DNA of 64,000 bases from Lacisediminimonas profundi (GTDB lineage: Bacteria; Pseudomonadota; Gammaproteobacteria; Burkholderiales; Burkholderiaceae_D): assembly GCF_008831265.1 (NCBI RefSeq), contig NZ_VTTH01000001.1, positions 992,001 through 1,056,000 on the forward strand, in the 5' to 3' direction. Position numbers and translations under genes: made by a program. Positions 34,157-42,328 of the stretch are shown one piece after another. The notes under the pieces are model-generated. The model saw only the letters and a program-made list of their open reading frames with translations. It ran no database searches and was not told the DNA's origin. Numbering within the stretch: position 1 is the stretch's first letter; every line of letters starts with the position of its first letter.

Positions 34157-34636
34157 CTATTTCTTGATGTCGGCCGCGACCATGACCTCGTAGCCTGCGC
34201 CTGCCAGCGCATCGTGCAGGGCTTGCAGCGCAGCGACGCCGCACGCGGTGTCCTGCTCGCCGTTGCCGCCGGACAGGCCGACGCCGCCGATCACTTCGCC
34301 ATTCACCACGATCGGATAGCCGCCGACAAAAACCGCGAACTTGCCGTCGAAGCTCCACTGGATGCCGAAGGCTTCATTGCCGGGCAGGGCAGGGCCGTTC
34401 GGCGCCGTGTTGAACAGATGGGTCGAGCGCTTGTGGCCGGCAGCGGTGAAGGCCTTGTTCCAGGCAATCTGCGGGCCCGTGATGCGGGCGCCGTCCATGC
34501 GCTCCATCGCCAGCGGATAGCCGCCGTCATCGACCACGCATATGGTTTCCAGCACGCCGATCTGCTCGGCCTTGGCGATTGCCGCAGCGATCATCAGACG
34601 GGCTTCTTTCAGTTCCAGCTTGATGCTTTGTTTCAT
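34157..34636 (-). CDS. GlcG/HbpS (DUF336) family protein
   Basis: This 159-residue protein has the GlcG/HbpS features ICVVDDGGYPLAMERMDGA, the helix AWNKAFTAAGHKRSTHLF, and the Gly-rich end PIVVNGEVIGGVGLSGGNGEQDTAC. Family members bind haem, corrinoid or small organic acids, and they occur frequently in catabolic operons without a proven role. It lies between the aldehyde dehydrogenase gene and the reductase gene. It may bind a pathway intermediate or cofactor. There is no signal peptide. Confidence 0.87.
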   Translation of the reverse strand: MKQSIKLELKEARLMIAAAIAKAEQIGVLETICVVDDGGYPLAMERMDGARITGPQIAWNKAFTAAGHKRSTHLFNTAPNGPALPGNEAFGIQWSFDGKFAVFVGGYPIVVNGEVIGGVGLSGGNGEQDTACGVAALQALHDALAGAGYEVMVAADIKK

Positions 34637-34682
34637 TTTCCTGTGTCCTTGTATTCGAGTTTTCTGTCTTGGGCGCCGGGTG

Positions 34683-36137
34683 TCAGCAGCCGCGATAGAC
34701 GGTCTTGACCTGGGTATAAAACTCCAGTCCCGTGCGGCCGGATTCGCGGAAGGTCGAGGTGCTGGATGACTTCAGTCCACCGAAGGGCGCATTGATCAGG
34801 TTGCCGGTGGTGGTGCGGTTGATCTTTACCGTGCCGGACTGGATTTCATGCGCGAAGCGATGCGCATGGCGCGCATTGCCGGTGGCGATGGCAGCCGACA
34901 GTCCATACTCGGTGTCGTTGGCCTTGGCCATGGCATCATCGAAGCTGCTGGCTTCGATGATGGCCAGCACCGGGCCGAATATTTCTTCGCGCGCGATGCG
35001 CATCTGCTGCGTGACGTCGGTGAACACCGCCGGCGACACGTAGAAGCCCTTGTCGAACTCGCCGCCGGTCAGGCGCTCGCCGCCCACCAGGTGCCGCGCT
35101 TCCTGCTTGCCGATCGCGATGTAGGACAGCACTGTCTCCAGTTGCTTTTGCGTGGCTAGCGGGCCGATGTCCATGCCGGCGGTCATGCCGTTGCCGATCT
35201 TGAGCGACTTGATCTTTTCCAGCAGTTTTTCGGTGAATGCCGCTTTCACCTGCGACATCACGATGATGCGGCTGGTGCCGGTGCAGGCCTGGCCGGTCAG
35301 TGACAGGCCGCCCTTGATGGCGAGGTCCACCGCTTGGTCGAGATTGGCATCTTCCATCACGATCAGCGGATTTTTGCCACCCAGTTCCATCTGGGTGCGC
35401 GTGGTCAGCGGCACCGAACGATGGATGTGCTGGCCGGCTGCGGTCGACCCGGTGAACGAGATCGCGCGCACCTGCGGCGCTTCGGTGATGGCAGCGCCGA
35501 TGTCGCCGGCGCGTCCGGTAATCAGGTTCATCACGCCCTTGGGCAAGCCGGCCTGGATCAGTGCTTCTGCCAGCCGGTAGCCGGAAAGCGGCGCATCCGA
35601 CGACGGCTTGAATACGACCGTATTGCCCATGATCAGCGCTGGCGCAATCTTGCGCGCCGGGATCGAAATCGGAAAATTCCAGGGCGAGATGACGGTGACC
35701 ACGCCAAGCGGCTCGCGCTGGGTGTAGACCACCATATCGGGATCGTCCTGCGGGAAGGTCTCGCCAGTGAACGACTGGCCTTCGACGGCGTAAAAGCGCA
35801 GGGTCTGCGCCGAACGCAGCACTTCATCCCTGGCAAGCGCTACGCCCTTGCCCTCTTCGCGCGTGAGCTCCTGCGCGATCTGCTGGGCGTTGGCTTCCAG
35901 CCAGTCGGCGGCGCTGTTGAGTACCTTCGCGCGTTTGGAAACCGGGGTTTTTTTCCAGCCATCGAAAGCGGCTGCGGCAGCGGCAACGGCGCGCTGCGCA
36001 TCTTCCACGCCCGAGGCCTGGAACAGGCCGACCAGGTCGCTGGTATCGGCCGGATTGCGGTTTTCGAATGTCTTGCCAGTGATGCTGGCGGACCATTCGC
36101 CGTCAATGTGATTCTTGAATTCCTGGGGGCTGCTCAT
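34683..36137 (-). CDS. NAD(P)-dependent aldehyde dehydrogenase
   Basis: The 484-residue enzyme has a complete ALDH active site: PWNFP at 152-156, the general base E251 in MELGGKNPLIV, and the nucleophile C285 in GQACTGTSR. N-terminal NPADTSDLVGLFQAS resembles 2,5-dioxovalerate and related semialdehyde dehydrogenases, but I would not fix the substrate. It lies about 100 bp downstream of the di-iron oxidase-like gene in the same operon. An aldehyde produced by an oxidative cleavage there is the obvious candidate substrate. Confidence 0.93.
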   Translation of the reverse strand: MSSPQEFKNHIDGEWSASITGKTFENRNPADTSDLVGLFQASGVEDAQRAVAAAAAAFDGWKKTPVSKRAKVLNSAADWLEANAQQIAQELTREEGKGVALARDEVLRSAQTLRFYAVEGQSFTGETFPQDDPDMVVYTQREPLGVVTVISPWNFPISIPARKIAPALIMGNTVVFKPSSDAPLSGYRLAEALIQAGLPKGVMNLITGRAGDIGAAITEAPQVRAISFTGSTAAGQHIHRSVPLTTRTQMELGGKNPLIVMEDANLDQAVDLAIKGGLSLTGQACTGTSRIIVMSQVKAAFTEKLLEKIKSLKIGNGMTAGMDIGPLATQKQLETVLSYIAIGKQEARHLVGGERLTGGEFDKGFYVSPAVFTDVTQQMRIAREEIFGPVLAIIEASSFDDAMAKANDTEYGLSAAIATGNARHAHRFAHEIQSGTVKINRTTTGNLINAPFGGLKSSSTSTFRESGRTGLEFYTQVKTVYRGC

Positions 36138-36240
36138 GTGCTCGATACGGGAATCTGGTTATGCGGCAGCACCGGCTGCGCGCAGGGCCTTTCGGTCCTG
36201 CTGCAGTCAGTGCTGTCGTGGAGGGAAGGCCCGGCGTGGC

Positions 36241-36963
36241 TCAGGCGGCCAGCGCGACGTCCTGACGCTGTTCGACGTAGTCGTGGTACAGCGCGGTCGT
36301 GTACAGCAGGCGCATCTGGGCACCGGTCTCGCAGATCTTCAGGCAGCGCTGCTGCAGCTCAACCGTGGTCGCATGTTCCAGCACGATCTGGTAGCCGCGT
36401 TCGCCGTGGATTTCGTCGGAGACGATGTGCAGGTCGAAAAATTCGACTTCTTCGTCAGTGAAGCCATATTTTTCGCGCAGCGTCGGTGTCTGCTTGCGAT
36501 AGATCGACGGCACCTGCGATTCCAGACCGACGACCAGTGCGGCCACTGCCACGATCGGGTCTTCGCGCATGGCGACCGAATAACACCAGCTTTGCAGGCC
36601 GAGCGTGGTCGGCGACATGTTGTCCGGATTCTTGACGCGCTCACGGGTGGTGCCGCAGGCTTCGGCGAAACGGATCAGCAGGTCAGTGTGGCGATCGCCG
36701 CCGATTTCTTCTTCATACATGTTGGCCAGCAGGAAATCCTTGGCATCGACGTACTCGGCTGGCATGCGGGCATAGAGGTAGCCCAGGTAGTCGGCGAACG
36801 GGCCGACGTAGTGGTAGTGGTTCTCGGCCCAGCGGGCCAGGTGCGCGCGCGAAAGGGTGCCGCCGGCCCAGGCCAGGCTGAACGGGGATTTGTTGGCGCT
36901 CTTGCCTTGGATTGCTTGCTCAAGGGCGGTCCGGAATTCATCGCGGGACATCAGCTTGCTCAT
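36241..36963 (-). CDS. Haem-oxygenase-like di-iron oxidase (CADD/PqqC/TenA-like fold)
   Basis: From the ATG at 36963 (GGAG six bases upstream) the protein has 240 residues. It is all-helical. Potential metal ligands are E85 and H92 in YEEEIGGDRH, E148 in VGLESQ, and H179, D183 and H186 in LHIVSDEIHG. This E-x6-H, E, H-x3-D-x2-H set equals the spacing I recall for the dinuclear site of chlamydial CADD and related HDO enzymes. CADD uses its own Tyr27 to make p-aminobenzoate; no Tyr precedes Y50 here, so that self-sacrificing chemistry is unlikely. It heads an operon with an aldehyde dehydrogenase, a reductase and ferredoxins, implying an oxygen-dependent oxidation of an outside substrate. A TGTATACA operator lies about 80 bp upstream. 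Confidence 0.82.
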   Translation of the reverse strand: MSKLMSRDEFRTALEQAIQGKSANKSPFSLAWAGGTLSRAHLARWAENHYHYVGPFADYLGYLYARMPAEYVDAKDFLLANMYEEEIGGDRHTDLLIRFAEACGTTRERVKNPDNMSPTTLGLQSWCYSVAMREDPIVAVAALVVGLESQVPSIYRKQTPTLREKYGFTDEEVEFFDLHIVSDEIHGERGYQIVLEHATTVELQQRCLKICETGAQMRLLYTTALYHDYVEQRQDVALAA

Positions 36964-37044
36964 ATGATTCTCCATTCTTCGGGATGACAGGGTGGTGAAG
37001 GGTGACTGCGTATTCGACGACTATCTGGGATTGCGTGGGTATAT

Positions 37045-37052
37045 TGTATACA
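37045..37052. promoter_or_regulatory. TGTATACA palindrome upstream of the di-iron oxidase operon
   Basis: Perfect 8-bp palindrome in an AT-rich patch (ATATTGTATACATAAATT) between the gamma-glutamyltransferase-like and di-iron oxidase genes. It overlaps TATACA, a possible -10 element on the minus strand. It matches the sites at 40324, 40525, 45782 and 45961. Candidate operator for the GntR regulator at 40566. Confidence 0.65.
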
Positions 37053-37145
37053 TAAATTCTCGTCACTTGTATTGTTTTTTAGGTCTGCCGGGATTTTCCC
37101 GAGTTTTCCTGGTTTTTCCTGGCTTCTACTTGGTGCCCGGTCCAT

Positions 37146-38666
37146 TCAAGTACCGCACGCAACGCCATCCTTGCGCGGGTCGGAGCAGCCTTCCAGGCTG
37201 CCATCCTGCCGGCGCAACACGAACTGGGCGCCCCCGAAGTCGCTGCGTCCGGCCAGTTCGCCGGTTCCGGCAGGCGGTGCCTCGAAACCTGCGCTGCGCA
37301 GCGCGTTGCCAATGTCGGTTGGCATTCCTTGCTCGATGGCCAGCTTGTCGCCGGCCTCCAGCCGCCAGCGTGGCGCGGACATCGCAGCCGGCAGCTCCTG
37401 CCCCATGGCTGCCAGCCGCCACATCAGCTGGATATGGCCCTGGGGTTGCATCAGCCCGCCGACCACGCCGAAGCCGGCATGGAACACGCCGTCCTTCAAT
37501 GCCGCCGCCGGTATGACAGTGTGATAGGGGCGCTTGTTCGGCGCCGGGCCATTCACATGCCCCGGCAGGGCGAAGCCAAAGCCGCGGTTTTGCAGCACGA
37601 ACCCGCAGCCCGGCGCGACGATGCCGCAACCGAAGCGTTTGAAAATGCTGCTCATCAGCGTCACGGCGCGGCCGCTGCCGTCGACCACCACGGTGCACAC
37701 GGTATTGCCGGACGGATCGGTCACCGTCTCGCGCGCCCGCGCCAGCGCAATGCCGGTGGCCCTTACGAGTTCCAGCATGGCTTGCGGGCTGGCAGGATCG
37801 ATCCCGGTGCATAGATCCTCGGTCCGCTCCAGCGCTTCCAGCACTGCGCAGCCGTGAGAATTTGGCGGGCATTCAAGCAGCGTGAGCCCGCGAAAGCTGG
37901 CCCGCAAGGGTGTGCGCCAGTCGCCCTCGTGATGCGCCAGGTCTTGCTCGGCCAGCACGCCGCCGTGAGCTTGCACGCCCTGCGCAATCGCCCGCGCGAC
38001 GCGGCCTGTATAGAAAACATCGGCGCCGTCTTGCGCGATCTCGCGCAAGACCTGCGCTAGTTCGGAGTTGTGAAATACTTCGCCGGCCGCTGGCGAGTTT
38101 CCTGCGCGATAAAGGCGTGCGCAGTGTTCATCATGATGCAGCACGCGGTCGAACCAGCGCCATTCGCGGGCGGCCACCGGCGCTACCGCGAAGCCGTCAG
38201 CGGCTGCGGCGATCGCGTGTTCGAACAAGGCTGGCCACGGCAACTTGCCATAGCGTTGATGCAGATCGCTCCAGCCACGGACTGCGCCCGGAACCGTGAC
38301 CGACAAGGGGTGGCGTTCCGGTATGCGCCGGCCGGGCAGGGCTTCGACCATGCTTGTTGTCAGCGCCGCCGGGGCGCGGCCGGTGCCGTTGCAGGTAATC
38401 GCAAAGCCGTCGGGCTCGACGATCATTGCCTGCAGATCGCCGCCGATGCTGGTTGCCATCGGTTCCACCACGCCCATCACCGCATCCGCTGCGATTGCGG
38501 CGTCCACCGCGCCGCCGCCGGCATCCAGCATGGCCTGCGCGGCTGCTGCTGCCAGCGGATGGCCGGTGGCGATCATCGTATTGCGGCCCAGCGCATGCTT
38601 TCCGGCAGGCCGGAAACCGGATTGCACGTTGTGCACAGAACTGCATGTCGTTGCGGCTGCTTCCAT
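37146..38666 (-). CDS. Gamma-glutamyltransferase-like Ntn hydrolase (cytoplasmic)
   Basis: The 506-residue proenzyme matches gamma-glutamyltranspeptidases: an N-terminal GHPLAAAAAQAMLDAGGGAVDAAIAA, and the self-processing site GNTVCTVVVDGSG, where T322 aligns with the Thr that becomes the nucleophile of the small subunit. The substrate-side FGCGIVAPGCGFVLQNRG and PNKRPYHTVIPAA also match. Processing would give chains of about 321 and 185 residues. Unlike periplasmic GGT it has no signal peptide, so a cytoplasmic substrate is likely. The start at 38666 leaves 14 bp after the permease gene; ATG at residue 31 is an alternative. It may hydrolyse a gamma-glutamyl-amide or another amide taken up by the permease. 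Confidence 0.87.
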   Translation of the reverse strand: MEAAATTCSSVHNVQSGFRPAGKHALGRNTMIATGHPLAAAAAQAMLDAGGGAVDAAIAADAVMGVVEPMATSIGGDLQAMIVEPDGFAITCNGTGRAPAALTTSMVEALPGRRIPERHPLSVTVPGAVRGWSDLHQRYGKLPWPALFEHAIAAAADGFAVAPVAAREWRWFDRVLHHDEHCARLYRAGNSPAAGEVFHNSELAQVLREIAQDGADVFYTGRVARAIAQGVQAHGGVLAEQDLAHHEGDWRTPLRASFRGLTLLECPPNSHGCAVLEALERTEDLCTGIDPASPQAMLELVRATGIALARARETVTDPSGNTVCTVVVDGSGRAVTLMSSIFKRFGCGIVAPGCGFVLQNRGFGFALPGHVNGPAPNKRPYHTVIPAAALKDGVFHAGFGVVGGLMQPQGHIQLMWRLAAMGQELPAAMSAPRWRLEAGDKLAIEQGMPTDIGNALRSAGFEAPPAGTGELAGRSDFGGAQFVLRRQDGSLEGCSDPRKDGVACGT

Positions 38667-38680
38667 GCCTTTGCTGCGCC

Positions 38681-40216
38681 TTACCAGAGGACCACAGCGG
38701 CGATGGTCGCAGCAGCAAGGCCTGTCAGCACCGGCACCATCAGCATGCGCACCGCATCCAGTACCGGAACGCGAGAGAAGCCGGCTACCGCGATCAGGGA
38801 GGACCATGCAATCAAGCATCCGCCGCCGGTCCACACCGCGCCCATCTGGCCGATTGCTGCCAGCGTCGCCGGATGGATGCCGGAGACCGGGCCGAGTGCA
38901 CCCGACAGCGAGCCCGTCAGCGGCAGGCCGGCGAAGCCGGAGCCATCGATGCCAGTGATCATGCCGACGATCAGGACGCCGAAGGCGACCAGTATGCGGC
39001 TATCAGGAATCATATGCTGGCTTGCTTGCACCACCTCGAACAGCAGGTTCGGCGCCTTGGCAGCAGCCACGCCCAGCATTTGCGCCAGCGTCTCATTGGC
39101 GCCGACGAAGAAGAATCCGGCGATCGGCAACACGGCACCCATTGCCTTGAAGGCGAACACCAGGCCGTCGACGATGTGGTCCGGGGCTACGTCCAGCAGC
39201 TTGCGCGGGCCGACCGCGGCCCAGGTAACCGCCATCATCAGGATCGCCGCTACGCCGCCGACCAGTGCCGCCGCATCACCGCCCTTCAGGTCCGCGGTGC
39301 CCATGCCCAGCTTGGGCAGTACCATCACCAACACCACGCCGAGGAAGGTGAGCGGGGTGACGATGGCGAAGATTTTCGACCAGCCGGGGATTCCGCTGCC
39401 TGCCAGCGCTGCCGAGACCTGGGAATCCGTGCCCAGGACCTGGTGCGAAGCAGCACTTTCGACCAGCATTTCCTTGTTATACGAGCCCGTGTATTTCTTC
39501 AGTTCGGACAGGCCGTTGTCGCTGACATTCGACTGCCAGCGTGCCAGCAGGAGCGGGTTGGCGGCCACGATGTAGCGGCGCATCGAAAAATAGCCAAGTA
39601 TCAGCGCAATTCCGCCGACGATCACGGACAACACCAGTGCCCGGTCGGCAACCATGCTCGCTTGCACTGCTGCGCCGGCTGCCTTGGCACTGATGCCGGG
39701 CGCGACGCCGATCACATAGTCGGAGGACAGCGCCATGCCTTGGCCGGCGATGGCGATTGCCATGGCGCCCATCAGCGGCGGCAGGCCGGCTGCAATCGCC
39801 GCCGGCAACAGGATCGCAGCCACCAGCGGCACCGCCGGGGTTGGCCAGAAGAACAGCGAGATCACATAAGTGATCGCGGCCAGCACGAAGTAGGCGACAT
39901 GCCCGTTCTTCATCACCCCGCGGAACGGCTCCACCATGCGGATGTCGGACCCGATCGAGCGCAATGCGTTGAGCAGCGCCGTCATGAATGCGATGACGAG
40001 GAAGATGTTGAACAGTTCCTTGGCGGCGACGAAGCTGGCGTTGAAGACGCCAGCGACGGCGCTGACCGGACTGCCGGTCAGTGCCCACATGACGGCGAAG
40101 GTGCCGATGATTGATGGCACTACCACATTGGCGCGCAGGATCATCGTCAGGACGATGACCGCCACGCCAGCCAGGTACACCCAATGGGCTGTACCGATCA
40201 TGATTGTTTGTTGCAT
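38681..40216 (-). CDS. Multi-spanning organic-anion permease (ion-transporter superfamily-like)
   Basis: This 511-residue protein has about twelve membrane helices, with two similar halves and re-entrant-type loops (FWPTPAVPLVAAILLPAAIAA, GITGIDGSGFAGLPLTGSLSG after minor variation). It resembles the GntP/CitM/DctM-like transporters, but I cannot place it in one family with certainty. It is co-transcribed with the gamma-glutamyltransferase-like gene 14 bp downstream and is divergent from the GntR regulator, with a TGTATACA site in between. It probably imports the substrate of that hydrolase. Confidence 0.72.
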   Translation of the reverse strand: MQQTIMIGTAHWVYLAGVAVIVLTMILRANVVVPSIIGTFAVMWALTGSPVSAVAGVFNASFVAAKELFNIFLVIAFMTALLNALRSIGSDIRMVEPFRGVMKNGHVAYFVLAAITYVISLFFWPTPAVPLVAAILLPAAIAAGLPPLMGAMAIAIAGQGMALSSDYVIGVAPGISAKAAGAAVQASMVADRALVLSVIVGGIALILGYFSMRRYIVAANPLLLARWQSNVSDNGLSELKKYTGSYNKEMLVESAASHQVLGTDSQVSAALAGSGIPGWSKIFAIVTPLTFLGVVLVMVLPKLGMGTADLKGGDAAALVGGVAAILMMAVTWAAVGPRKLLDVAPDHIVDGLVFAFKAMGAVLPIAGFFFVGANETLAQMLGVAAAKAPNLLFEVVQASQHMIPDSRILVAFGVLIVGMITGIDGSGFAGLPLTGSLSGALGPVSGIHPATLAAIGQMGAVWTGGGCLIAWSSLIAVAGFSRVPVLDAVRMLMVPVLTGLAAATIAAVVLW

Positions 40217-40323
40217 GTGTTCCCCACTTCGATTGATAGTTGAATTGCGACCGTCTCCGCGGTGCTGGATGCTGCATTACTGGATGGATTGCGTCCGTCT
40301 TTGCGGCGCTTAAGTTGGGCTAC

Positions 40324-40331
40324 TGTATACA
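40324..40331. promoter_or_regulatory. TGTATACA palindrome upstream of the permease/GGT-like operon
   Basis: Perfect copy in CTGTATACAATTG, about 108 bp upstream of the permease start. Read on the minus strand, TTGAAG about 15 bp upstream of TATACA could be the -35 element, so the operator would overlap the -10. Confidence 0.65.
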
Positions 40332-40524
40332 ATTGATTGAGGCGCTTCAACTGATTTTTTTGGTGCAATGCACCGCAGCAGGTTTTCATATTGGTGAGCA
40401 GGTTTGAAAAAAAGGCGATTCCCGTGCTTGGGAAGCAGGGCTGTGGTCGAGTACCGGCTTGCTGCCTTCCGGCATCGCAAATCCTGTGCCAGCACGCGGT
40501 ACAACTTCCCGCTTTGGTGAACAC

Positions 40525-40532
40525 CGTATACA
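40525..40532. promoter_or_regulatory. Near-perfect TGTATACA palindrome in front of the gntR gene
   Basis: CGTATACA followed by AT, one mismatch to the palindrome, lies 34 bp before the ATG of the GntR regulator. This is the expected position for autoregulation. Confidence 0.6.
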
Positions 40533-40565
40533 ATCCGGATTCCAGTATTGACGAGCGTAGTAGCC

Positions 40566-41264
40566 ATGACCAATGCCTCCCGTCCACCCGTGCCGGCTGC
40601 TGTGAAAGTGGGCCAGCAGCATTTGCCACTGTTTGCACTTATCCGCGACACCCTGCGCCAGCGCATCCTCAGCGGTGAGCTGGCTAACGGCGAGCGCCTG
40701 GTCGAGACCAAACTTTCAGAAGAGATGGGCGCATCCCGCATTCCGGTTCGCGAAGCCTTGCGGGCACTGGCGGCCGAAGGGCTGGTGACGATCGAGCCGC
40801 GGCGCGGCGCCTGCGTGGCTTTCTATTCCGACGAAGTGGCGCGCGACCTGATCGAAGTGCGGGCTACCCTCGAGGGCTTGAACGCCAAGCTTGCTGCGCA
40901 GCGTCGGACTGACAAGTCGATGGCGGAATTGAAGCAGGTGCTGGAACTGGGCATCACTGCAGCCCAGGGCAACGATGCCGCGCTGTTGGTGGAACTGAAT
41001 ACGCGCTTTCATGAATTGCTGGCCACCGCTGCCGGCAACGATGTGCTGACGGACATGATGCGCTCGCTGCGCGACCGTACTGCCATGTTGTTTACTTCCA
41101 GCCATACCGTGCGTTCGCGGCAGAATTGGGAGGAGCATGCCCAGGTGCTGCATGCCGTCATTTCCGGCAATGCCGAGCTTGCAGCCTTGCTGGCCGCCCA
41201 ACACGTGCATAACGTCGCCCGCGACTCGTTCCATCCGAAGCAGGCTGCTGCGACTGCCCCCTGA
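40566..41264 (+). CDS. GntR family regulator, FadR/FCD subfamily
   Basis: The 232-residue protein has a GntR winged helix (residues about 18-80: LPLFALIRDTLRQRILSGEL, LSEEMGASRIPVREALRAL, GLVTIEPRRGACVA) and an FCD domain (residues about 90-225). The FCD metal/effector positions are EVRATLEGLNAKLA, LVELNTRFHELLATAAGN, HAQVLHAVISGN and AAQHVHNVARDSF. FCD-type regulators usually bind short palindromes and sense carboxylic acids. It is divergent from the permease/GGT-like operon and precedes the cyclodeaminase-like gene. The TGTATACA sites around it and in three operons make it the likely local regulator. Confidence 0.9.
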   Translation: MTNASRPPVPAAVKVGQQHLPLFALIRDTLRQRILSGELANGERLVETKLSEEMGASRIPVREALRALAAEGLVTIEPRRGACVAFYSDEVARDLIEVRATLEGLNAKLAAQRRTDKSMAELKQVLELGITAAQGNDAALLVELNTRFHELLATAAGNDVLTDMMRSLRDRTAMLFTSSHTVRSRQNWEEHAQVLHAVISGNAELAALLAAQHVHNVARDSFHPKQAAATAP

Positions 41265-41333
41265 TTCCAATTGGTGGCGCGCCGGGCGGCGCGTCCGCCA
41301 TTTTCTTGATCTCCACCTCTGGAACCATTGTTC

Positions 41334-42263
41334 ATGCTGCACATTACCGATGACATGATCGAACGCCTCGTCACCCCGGCCGATGCCGAACGGGTGATGA
41401 AGGATGCCTACATCAGCTTTGCCCACGGCCGGGCCGCCATGCAGGAGCGCATCCGCACCGAAGCGGGTGGCGTCAAGCTGTCCACGTTGGGCGCTGTGAT
41501 ACCGGAGCTAGGCGTGACGGGCGCCAAGGTCTACACGACCATCTCCGGCCAGTTCCGGTTCGTGATACTGATTTTCTCAACTGACGATGGCCGGCCGCTG
41601 GCCTCGCTGGATGCCGGGGCCATCACCCGCCTGCGCACAGCAGCCTGCTCGGTGCTGGCTGCGCGCAGCATGGCGAACCCGGGCGCGAAGACCATGGCGC
41701 TGTTTGGCGCTGGCGTGCAGGGCGTCGCCCATGCCCAGGAATTCGCGCAGGCCTTTGGGCTGGAGCGGATACTGGTCAACGATCCCTACGCGCCGGCAGA
41801 CCTGGCGACCCGGTTGACGGCCTCGTGCGGGGTGCCGGTGGAGATGTCGACGCCGGAGGATGCGGTGCGCGCTGCTGACATCGTCGTGACCGCATCGCGC
41901 TCGACCGAACCGCTGTTTGCCGGTGAATGGCTGAAGCCGGGCGCTTTTGTTGCAGCCATCGGGTCGAGCCTGCCGCATACCCGCGAGCTGGACGATGTGG
42001 CCCTGTCGCGGGCGCAAGCCGTGGTAGTGGAATGGAAGGCGCAGTCGATGCGCGAGGCTGGCGATATCGTGCGCGCCGGCGACGGCGTCCTGGTAGCGGA
42101 GAAGATCCTGGAATTCGGCGATGTCGTTGCCGGGCTGGTGACGCCGCGCAGGACTGCGGAGGACATCCTGATCTACAAGGCGGTGGGGGTGGGCTTGCAG
42201 GATATTGCGCTGGCTTCTGTCGCGTGGCAGCGTGTGAGTGGAACGGGGTTGAAGGCTGCCTGA
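41334..42263 (+). CDS. Ornithine cyclodeaminase / mu-crystallin family protein
   Basis: The 309-residue protein has the family's N-terminal substrate part (MLHITDDMIERLVTPADAER, DAYISFAHGRAAM) and a Rossmann NAD(P) domain with the Gly-rich motif TMALFGAGVQGVAHAQEFAQAFG (residues about 121-143). Also present are LDAGAITRLRTAACSVLAARSM and VVTASRSTEPLF. Relatives act on ornithine, cyclic imino acids (ketimines), alanine or related amino acids, using NAD(P)H. It follows the GntR gene by about 70 bp on the same strand. It suggests that an imine or amino-acid intermediate is handled in this gene neighbourhood. Confidence 0.9.
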   Translation: MLHITDDMIERLVTPADAERVMKDAYISFAHGRAAMQERIRTEAGGVKLSTLGAVIPELGVTGAKVYTTISGQFRFVILIFSTDDGRPLASLDAGAITRLRTAACSVLAARSMANPGAKTMALFGAGVQGVAHAQEFAQAFGLERILVNDPYAPADLATRLTASCGVPVEMSTPEDAVRAADIVVTASRSTEPLFAGEWLKPGAFVAAIGSSLPHTRELDDVALSRAQAVVVEWKAQSMREAGDIVRAGDGVLVAEKILEFGDVVAGLVTPRRTAEDILIYKAVGVGLQDIALASVAWQRVSGTGLKAA

Positions 42264-42268
42264 CAGGG

Positions 42269-42300
42269 TGGCTGGTGGCTTGTTGGCAAGCCACCAGCCA
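42269..42300. terminator. 14-bp perfect inverted repeat between convergent genes
   Basis: TGGCTGGTGGCTTG and CAAGCCACCAGCCA pair perfectly around TTGG. It lies between the convergent cyclodeaminase-like and isochorismatase-like genes. There is no T-run, so it is either a Rho-dependent end or a transcript-stabilising hairpin. Confidence 0.6.
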
Positions 42301-42328
42301 GAACACACCCACCCACCCTAAGCCAAGC

